Origin: Timema cristinae
Taxonomy: Eukaryota > Arthropoda > Insecta > Phasmatodea > Timematidae
NCBI GenBank assembly: GCA_039000515.1
Contig: JBCFYV010000012.1
Location: forward strand, 14,820,290-14,884,289
Length of the DNA stretch: 64,000 nucleotides
Direction of reading: 5' to 3'
The translations under genes were made by a program, and so were the position numbers. The notes under the pieces are model-generated. The model was not told the origin of the DNA. It saw nothing but the letters and a program-made list of their open reading frames with translations, and did no database searches. Positions 56,930 to 64,000 of this stretch are shown here, piece after piece. Within the stretch, counting starts at the first letter, position 1. Each line of letters begins with the position of its first letter.

Positions 56930-58920
56930 TATCTCCACCACCCCTCTCTCCTCTACCACAATGACCCAGTCTTCTCCTCTCTCCCCCGTACTTCTCTGCA
57001 CTCCCTTTAGCTACCTGTCCCTGGTCTGCCTTATGTCCTTATGCCACCCACTTTAATATCCAACATAGTATTTGCTATCTGCCCCTCACCCATTATCCTC
57101 GCATGACCGTACCACTTTAGTCGTACCTTCTCTATCCTGTCCTGAACTGTCTCCTCCTTATCTATTCCTCTCCCCCTTTCATTTCTCATATTATCCATCT
57201 CTCTCCTCCCTCTATAAATTCTCAAAAATTTCATTTCACAAACTTGAATTCTGCTTTCATCCTGCTCCTTCATTATCCAAGTTTCTGCTGTGTGTCAATA
57301 TTAATACATACATAGAACATCCTGTAGATAACTTTCTTACACCTCCTCGGCACAGCCCTAATCCAAACTACAGTGCTTGCCTCCCTCTTTCACTGATTTC
57401 TCTTTTATTTCTCCAACTTTCCTCTTTCACACTCTTCAGGTATTTAAAGTTTTCCACTAACTAGAACTGCTCCTCTCCTAATGTCCCACCATTCGTGCAC
57501 TTGTCTCTCTTGCTTGTCGTAATCAGCATCTCACTCTTCCTTACATTAAACCTTACTCCATCCGCTCCGCTAATTCACCCCACGCATCCAACCACTCCTG
57601 AAATTTTCCATCCTCACTAACCCATTACATCAGGTCATTCAAAGACCCCATTGCTTTCATATTTTCCTCCCCGATTCTGTCTACCATTTTCTTCATTATT
57701 TTACTCCGTGCTATAATAAACAGTAGTGGGATAATGCACGTTCACGCTTCCAAAATTTTTTCAAATTAAACTACCTTGTCTTCTCCCCTCCTACTTTCAC
57801 AGGGCTCACACTCTCTTTGTACATATTTCTCACTCACCTTATCATATCGTCACTCATAGTTTCTTCTCCACTGCTGCCTATACTCTACATATAAACACAC
57901 TGTCATAGGCTTTATAAACAACAAAGAAGGCTATCAGCAGGTCCTTACTATCTCATAGTGTCTCTCTTGCAACTGCCTTACCGAAAAAAGAGATATACTG
58001 TGGAAATTCCTTGTCTGAAGCCATACTTTTCGTCCCTATATTCTCCTTCCTCTGTTACCTTAATTATTTTCTCCAGTATCATTTCATAGACCTTCGCACA
58101 GCATCTCATCAGGGTGACTCATCGGTAATTTCCACACTTATTCCTGACTCTTTTCTTGAAGATAGTTATTATCAAACCCTTCTTCCGAGCCTCTGGAATC
58201 TTCTCCTCCTTCCATATTACTCTATTTATTCCATACAGCCATTATAGTCCTTTCTATCATGACAATCTCCCCATCTCCACACTCACCTCGTCCCCTTCTG
58301 GTACCTTCCCCCTCTTCATGCTCTTCAGTGATCCTATCCATCTCCCTCCAGGCTATGTCCCTAACATTGTTCTAGTTAATGTTTTCTTTCTCCTCACCTG
58401 CTTTCTCTTTGAATGTGCTAGCATTCTAAAGGTCTTGAAAATACTCTATCCACATTTCCTTGAGTTTCTCCTTTTTTACTAAAAAATTCTTATTATTCTC
58501 TACTATTTTGACCTGCTCCTCCCTACTTATTATTTTACTCCTGACCATTTCACACAGGAACTTATTACTACACCCACTGTCCTCATCCATAATTTTCTCA
58601 CCCTTCTTCATTCAAATTCTCTTATATTTCTGCTTTGAAGCCTTTGCGTCCTTCTTTTTGGCCATATATTTATCATTGACCTTCAATGTCCTCCTTTGGA
58701 ATTACACTCTAAATACCCTGTTCTTATCGGTCATCGCTTCTTTTGTTCTAGAATTCCATTATGGTGTTTCCTTCAATCTTCTCTTTCAACTGCTTCTCCC
58801 ACATACCTTTACAGATCCTTCCCTCAATGTTGTCCTGAATCTACCTTATTCTTTCTTTCCTGTACTGAGTTCGTCCCAATGGCTCTGGTCTCTTATTACT
58901 CTCTAGAAATTTGGAACATA
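56930..58920 (-). mobile_element. Decayed non-LTR LINE, linker through ORF2 C-terminus
   Basis: Read on the minus strand from the right: a region with WNSRTKEAMTDKNRVFRV (about 58750) and YMAKKKDAKASKQKYKRI, typical of the endonuclease-RT linker; an open stretch at 58611-58426 ending KLKEMWIEYFQDL (the W-x-EYFxxL linker motif); the RT active-site-A block LLIAFFVVYKAYDSV at about 57943-57897 (compare FIDYEKAFDSV); and an open stretch at 57273-57031 with EMKFLRIYRGRREMDNMRN and DRIEKVRLKWYGHARIMGEG, the ORF2 C-terminal signature (RLRWYGHVxRM). Total about 2 kb, with many stops between blocks. The plus-strand frames here (57072-57464, 58156-58482, 58460-58906, 58696-59067) are antisense to it. 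Confidence 0.85.
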
Positions 58921-58924
58921 AGAC

Positions 58925-59815
58925 AGACAATACTTATGAGTACATCAGTTATGTACATGATCCCCTGGTTGTGGACACTTTTTTTATACTCTTTTTTATT
59001 CATTTTTGGTCATTTTACATTTTTAGGTAACTTTTTTTTGTTTGCCTCATTTTATAATCAATATTAGGCTTTTTTGTTTAATAAGTATTTTTATATACAA
59101 TTAATGCTTTTTAAAATATATATTCAACCAATTTAATTAATTTATATATATGTATAGATGAAGTATTACTTTGCACACTGTTAAACCCTTGACCTGGCTA
59201 ACAATATTAGCATCAGAATCGTATACCAAAGAAAAATAAGACAAAAAGTCATTTATTTTTTAAAAAATTTTGTGATTTAATTTAAAATGAATGATTAGTT
59301 TCTTGAATCTAATTTGAGTTAAAATAGATGGGGGACGTGATAGTTGGCTGTTTCACGAGGTCTATGTGGTCAAATAAACAAAATGTGAGGATTTAGATGC
59401 ATATCACCTGGATAAAGGGTTCTTGTAGCACTGTTGTCACTGTTGCAGTTTTTGAGTATCATTTAAAATTCACAAATAATAGTTCTTCTTTACATAATGG
59501 TAGTTCAAATTTTCCTCTTCATCTGTAGCAAATCTTGGGGCTGTAATATGAAACTTTACAATTAAAACTTTAAATAATCATCAGTCTGCAAATGCACACG
59601 TCCTTCCTGCACCGAAACATTAGTGCCAAACCCTCATCATCTTAGTGCCACCCATAATATTTGCTGCCTTCGTAAACCAGCCCTATAGTTTGCATAATAA
59701 TACGCAGTACCTAATTTAAAACCAGGGTAAAATATGTAGCGTTTCTTCCTGCACAATTATTTTAAAGGTACACAGTCCCGTGAAAAGCAGAGTGATGGAT
59801 ATCAGCTGTTCGACG
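58925..59815. other. A+T-rich sequence without a gene
   Basis: No supportable feature. Confidence 0.5.
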
Positions 59816-59851
59816 GATTGTATATATATATTTACTTATAAAATAACATGT

Positions 59852-60317
59852 CCTGATTGATTGATTGACTGACTGACTGACTGATTCATCATCGCCGAGC
59901 GCAAATTATCAAGGCTACAATCATGAAATTCGGACTGTATATTCATTTTGTTATGTAGGCACCCACTAAGAAAGGATTTTAGAAAATTCCACCCCAAAGG
60001 GTCAAAATAGGGGATGATAATATGTATGATAATATGTATGAAAGTCCGTCATTTTGAAAGTTACATAAATAAAATTTTGTATTTCGGTTATTGACGTAAA
60101 ACAAATAAATACGTGTTTCAGGAATTTTGGAAATTTTATTTAATAAGGGATGAAAAAGGGGGTGAAAGTTTGTATCGGACTTGCATTATTTTTGATCTGA
60201 GGTCAAGTTATCGGTCATCAACGTAACGTAATATTTTAAATTAATCTGTAAATACATATGTATATTTTCGTATTTGTATATAATCAACTTTCATGCGAGC
60301 AAAGCCGCGGGCAACAG

Positions 60318-60320
<3 letters not shown>
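59852..60320 (+). mobile_element. Helitron-like non-autonomous element
   Basis: Starts TCCTGATTGATTGATTGACT with a TGAT/TGAC tetranucleotide array, then CGCCGAGCGCAAATTATCAAGG and CATGAAATTCGGACTGTATA. It ends GCAAAGCCGCGGGCAACAGC TA next to an AT tract. A 5' TC followed by a TGAC/TGTC-type array, the ATGAAATTCGG block and a 3' CCGCGG palindrome about 10 bases before CTA resemble Lep1-like/HINE Helitron families described in arthropods. No Rep/helicase is encoded. The 3' CTRR is CTAT here, one base off, so the class is an inference. Confidence 0.5.

Positions 60321-60368
<48 letters not shown>
60320..60368. repeat. (AT)n microsatellite
   Basis: About 48 bases of alternating T/A directly at the end of the Helitron-like element. 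Helitrons insert between A and T, so such a tract would be a suitable target. Confidence 0.95.
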
Positions 60369-60369
<1 letters not shown>

Positions 60370-60371
<2 letters not shown>

Positions 60372-62110
60372 AAACATCACCTCTTCCTGGACATTTAAGG
60401 ATTACGTCATGATGTCACGTACGGCTTCCTTTCCCCTCTCTTTATCCGAATGTTGTGTTAGCGGCTCCCAAACTGTCCGTCATACTTCCTTCTCTCTAAA
60501 TCTTTTCCTCTTCTGCGTTAGTTTGAAAGCGAGTCTTATGGTCTAACATATGCGCAGTGACTCTGCGCACCCTGAATTCCATGAAGTTGAAGACAAAATA
60601 TCTTGTTGCATTGTTCGTCGATTGGTCGTTTCTTTAGTAAGATACGTGGTAATAAGGATTTTTTAATAGGTATGTCCTAAAACCTCCTGAAGTATGAAAG
60701 CTATTATAGTAATAATAATAATAATAATAATTAAAAGTTCAACCGATTGCAATATTTACAGAAAGAAATAATAATTTACTATGAAATTAAAATGTATTAT
60801 TAATATTTTAGTTCTTAGATGTGTCCATTAGAAGCAGTTAACGTTAAACTCATAGCAGTTTTACAAAATAGAATTACTATTATTATAATAAATACACAAC
60901 ATAATTATGCGAAGATTTCAATTTCTTACAGTGTAGAGGGGGAATTAGTGTAATTGACTTAGATAAATGTGGGAAGTTATACTCTTTCTGCTGGAGAAGT
61001 AGATGTCTACAAACAGATGGGAAAGGTAAGTGTATTCTCAAGAAATGAGCTTATGTGCAAGTCAAAAAGTAATCAATGTGTTTTTCAGAGCAATTTGATA
61101 ATCTAGCGTTGACAATCAACTAATTTACCTTGATTATGTTCTACTTTAAAATATTTACAGAATCTTAATTGTGTTTAGATAAGTTCAAAAAAAGTCGATC
61201 TAGATAAAATCAAATAGATTATTTTTAATAATTAGATGTTAGTGCCTTCTGTGAAATAGCTCTACAATGATAAAATAAATTATACTGTTTTAGTTTTTAT
61301 TAAAACATATATTTTTTTAAATATTTAATTACTGTAGTAATAAATTACATTCTAGAAGATCATAATAAATAAATGGTAAGATGCGATCGTATATAATTTC
61401 ATAATCAATTATAATTTGAGACAAGATTTTCAAAAATCAATTATTTGTAAACTAACCTTAAATAATTTCTCTTTAAAATTGTATTACAAATAATTATAAC
61501 TTTCCTCACTTACCATTTGAACCAAATCTATAAAGCCATTTTCAATTTTTTATTTCTTTAAAATCTGTCCTCAGATGGCTTGAAATATCCTTTAGTGAAT
61601 GTTTCCATAAAAAACAATATAATTTACTTATACAATTTTCCCCAGGTATAAATTTTGTACAACTTTGTCATAACCATTTTTATAGCCATTTAAATCTTAA
61701 CTATAACGACATCATTATCTATCATTAATTTTAAAGTTATAACTAAAGTAATGATTTTCACCACAAGGTATTACCATTTAATATCTATATATTAAATTTG
61801 ATGTAATTCGTCAAACTGGCTTTGCTGAAGGCCCAGAAAGCTAAGTAGAGGAACGCAAAGATCGAGTGATCCACTTTGGTTTATTTCAGGGGCAAATAAA
61901 ACGCCTAAATCAATCATTATGTCGTGGTCTTTCAGATTAAAATATATTTTCTATAGCGGAAAAATAAAAACTTGACTTTTAAATTTTAAATGAATTTATA
62001 TTTACTATTATTTCTACATTCATTTTAAAAATCCAGGATTAACTAATTATGTCTGAAATTAATCCTTTACACGCGAAGAGCTATTATTATTTTTTATGAA
62101 ATACTACATA
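60370..62110. other. A+T-rich sequence without a gene
   Basis: An AAT run lies at 60712-60730. No coding or RNA feature supported. Confidence 0.5.
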
Positions 62111-62117
62111 AAACAAC

Positions 62118-62345
62118 TCACTTCGGTGGCCGCATGGTCTAAGTAGTCAATCTAGCAATAGATTGGCCTGCGAATATCGGGGGGGGGGGGGGGGATTGGG
62201 GCTAGTATCTCTGGTGGTCTTTCCTAATAGGAATTACATTATTCCTCCCCGCAAATTCAATCTTTCTCATCCTTGACACATTAGCTTATTAGTACATGGG
62301 CGTATAGCCCAAATGGGTAGTAAGAATGTGCTAAAAATAAAAATA
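62118..62345 (+). mobile_element. SINE-B-type copy, older head form
   Basis: Head TTCGGTGGCCGCATGGTCTA with a G run (62179-62194) where box B should be. The body has GTGGTCTTTCCTAATAGGAA and TTCCTCCCCGCAAATTCA. The tail has GTATAGCCCAAATGGGTAG and AATGTGCTAAAAATAAAAAT, then an AT tract. The head GGTGGCCGCATGGTCTAAG is the form the diverged minus-strand copies share and differs from GGTGGCGTAGTTAGCTAACG of the two young copies. Box B is destroyed. Confidence 0.75.
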
Positions 62346-62349
62346 AATA

Positions 62350-63280
62350 TATATATATATATATATAACAACAAAACTTGATAAGTAATGTGTACATTTA
62401 CAACTTCCCTTCTTCGTTTCCCCACCCCAGTTAGAATCCCCTCCCCATCCCCCATCTTCCAGAACCCCACCCTTGATGGTTTGTGCATGATGTGAAACAA
62501 CTAAACTCTGGTAGGGTGGTACTGTCACGTGATTGCTGACCTCTAATCACGCAATATGAGGTGCAGGCTCGCTGAATTAGGATATGGCTCACGAAGAAAA
62601 TAGGGTGATAGGGGTAATTGGGGGGAATGAGGGGCACAAAAAAGTGGTTGGCAAAATAGAAAATGGGGAGGGGACGGGAAGAGTTGGAATAAGAGCGCAC
62701 ACACATACCCCAAACACACAAAGAAAGATTAAAAAAAAGTTTTTTTAATTATTATTACTATTATTATAAAATTAAATATGGGGAGGGCTGTTGTTCCGCA
62801 TAGATTAGATAAGGGTGGAGTTTCGCATAGTGTTAATTACGTAAAGGGGTCCCCCGAGTAGATATTACTTTCCTTGTCCCCCTCAATAGGCTCCTCTCTC
62901 GCTCATACTTTTGTCATATCTTCCGGACAAACGTTATTGCATGCATGTCTTGGTGCGGTTCTCTTGCATTTCTTTTTCTCCTCTTGTTTTTTTTTATGTA
63001 GATCTTATAGTACCTACAATGACTATATAATTTCGTGCTATAATGTTATTTTAAAATTGTCGTGACTATAATAGCAATTAGTGTCACTGAATTATTCAAG
63101 TAGTTATTTATAGGATACATATTGGCCACTATTCATACAGTATATTTCGAAAATGGATACGATCTAAAGATTGTGTGTGATAATTTATAGTCAATTTAAT
63201 TGAGTTTTGTTTATAATATATTTATATGTTTAAATATATAGATCAATATAAATTTAAATATACATTTATATAGTTCTGTG
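62350..63280. other. Sequence without a recognised gene
   Basis: Opposed anonymous frames (62267-62721 minus, 62874-63065 plus) lie in slightly G+C-richer DNA. The minus frames include Ile-Tyr runs from an AT tract. No domain recognised. Confidence 0.4.
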
Positions 63281-63284
63281 TCGA

Positions 63285-63575
63285 GCTGGACCGGCCGAGT
63301 GGCCACCACTTTTATTTTTGATGTTGCCAAAATCTGGAGATAGAGGGTGTCATTTGGTCAGCACAGTGAGCTCTCTGGCCGTTAATCTCGGGTTTTTTAA
63401 GTCGGAGCTGCTACTTCTTTATTAAAGTAGCTCCTCAATAGTCTTGCGAGGCTGAGTTTGGCTCCGTTCCTGGCCTATTGCTTTACAGATTAATTATGGA
63501 AGAAGTTGGGATCAAGCTCAGGACTTCTAAATCTAAGGCCAGGAACTCTGACTGCTAGACCATAGAGGTGGTCTC
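63285..63575 (-). mobile_element. tRNA-like SINE of a third family
   Basis: On the minus strand it begins with a tRNA-like head: GACCACCTCTATGGTCTAGC AGTCAGAGTTCCTGG, then CCTGAGCTTGATCCC as box B. On the plus strand its other end carries GGACCGGCCGAGTGGCCACC. Inside is a hairpin GCTACTT ... AAGTAGC (about 63408-63429). No copy of this family with a TSD is present, and its tail does not show the ACCC/GGGT hairpin of SINE-A/B. Confidence 0.5.
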
Positions 63576-63627
63576 CCACCATGGAGCTTATTTTTAACTA
63601 TTATGTTAAATATTTGTTCTACACGCT

Positions 63628-63830
63628 CTGACTGTGTGCGAGTTTACACAAACAAGGTAGAGGATGATGAAGCTACAATTATAGAAAGTGTACCCTCATT
63701 AGTGTGGAGGTAGAACGGTAAACCATTCGATAAAAAACACTTCAATGTACCCAATCAGCATTTGAGCCTCAAGAAACCAGACTAAACGAGACCGATACCT
63801 TTTTTCGCCTGCTCACCGTTGCGGGTTGGA
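63628..63830 (-). mobile_element. Old SINE-B-type copy
   Basis: Plus strand: body AAGTGTACCCTCATTAGTGT then GGAGGTAGAACGGTAAACCA, TTCAATGTACCCAATCAGC, box-B complement GCATTTGAGCCTC, decayed head. Matches SINE-B on the minus strand; the tail is barely recognisable. Confidence 0.5.
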
Positions 63831-63924
63831 TATGAATTAGTACTAAATTCACACTAAACAATAATTTATAATTAATAACTTAGAACAAATAGCTTCAATT
63901 CCAATATATGAGCTCTGAGCAAGG

Positions 63925-64000
63925 GACCAAACCAGGCTAGCACACTGGAAGAAGATTGGTGTGCTAATTTAAAGGGTCCCAAGTTCTATTCCAGTGTGTG
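63925..64000 (+). mobile_element. tRNA-like SINE head relic at the window edge
   Basis: GGTGTGCTAATTTAAAGGGT CCCAAGTTCTATTCC parallels the box region of the 3.5 kb relic (GGCGTACTAAGCTAAAGGTC CCGAGTTCAATTCC). The window ends just after box B, so the body cannot be seen. Confidence 0.4.

Noticed and set aside
57072..59067. Plus-strand open frames of 108-148 codons with hydrophobic products, looking like membrane proteins
   Set aside because: Those up to about 58.9 kb are antisense to a minus-strand LINE with clear RT and linker motifs. Its purine-rich sense strand gives Leu/Ser/Phe-rich antisense products. The end of the last one runs into T-rich DNA.
59605..59650. Hammerhead-like CCGAAAC with CATCATC nearby
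   Set aside because: The two motifs are in the wrong relative orientation and order to form a hammerhead fold.
1..64000. CRISPR array, bacterial operon or phage island
   Set aside because: No short spaced direct repeats, no ribosome-binding-site/ORF layout; all signals are eukaryotic retroposons and transposons.

Overview
This is a eukaryotic window, about two thirds A+T, with no convincing host protein-coding gene and no functional RNA gene. The longest open frames are about 130-150 codons, and the longest are either antisense to a decayed LINE or made of low-complexity sequence. What can be supported is a dense set of retroposons and DNA transposons of very different ages. The mix (tRNA-derived SINEs with ATT/AAT tails, jockey/CR1-like non-LTR LINE relics, a Penelope-like reverse transcriptase fragment, hAT pieces, a Helitron-like unit) and one very short GGTTA run suggest an arthropod, perhaps an insect with a large genome. 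The species cannot be settled from the sequence.

Layout. 0-5 kb: 3' ends of two LINE families (411-626, 3840-4735). 8-10.9 kb: a 3-unit tandem repeat and several old SINE heads. 12-19.4 kb: the youngest part, with SINEs of two families (called SINE-A and SINE-B here), four of them with perfect 10-12 bp target-site duplications (TSDs). 20-22.3 kb: a possible hammerhead-ribozyme relic, a Penelope-like RT fragment, a two-unit tandem repeat (Repeat-R) and a LINE tail. 22.4-31 kb: mostly featureless A+T-rich sequence. 31.4-34.6 kb: a hAT transposase relic, a G+C-rich segment, a complete non-autonomous hAT and an old SINE-A. 37-41 kb: a full-length SINE-A with TSD, an old SINE-B, and a long decayed minisatellite inside a possible element. 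41.5-47.3 kb: three LINE pieces and an LTR-like segment. 48-55.5 kb: two more Repeat-R copies, one broken by a SINE-A, and a SINE-A nested in an old SINE-B. 56.9-58.9 kb: a minus-strand LINE. 59.8-64 kb: a Helitron-like element, an old SINE-B and further tRNA-like SINE relics.

How the parts relate. SINE-A and SINE-B have different tRNA-like heads and bodies but share about 60 bp at the 3' end, including a small ACCC-GAAC-GGGT hairpin and the end GCGGTGCTAA, followed by an ATT or A tail. The simplest reading is that one LINE machinery mobilises both through this tail. None of the LINE fragments here carries that tail, so the partner is not in the window. All coordinates of decayed elements are approximate, because boundaries were judged by eye.
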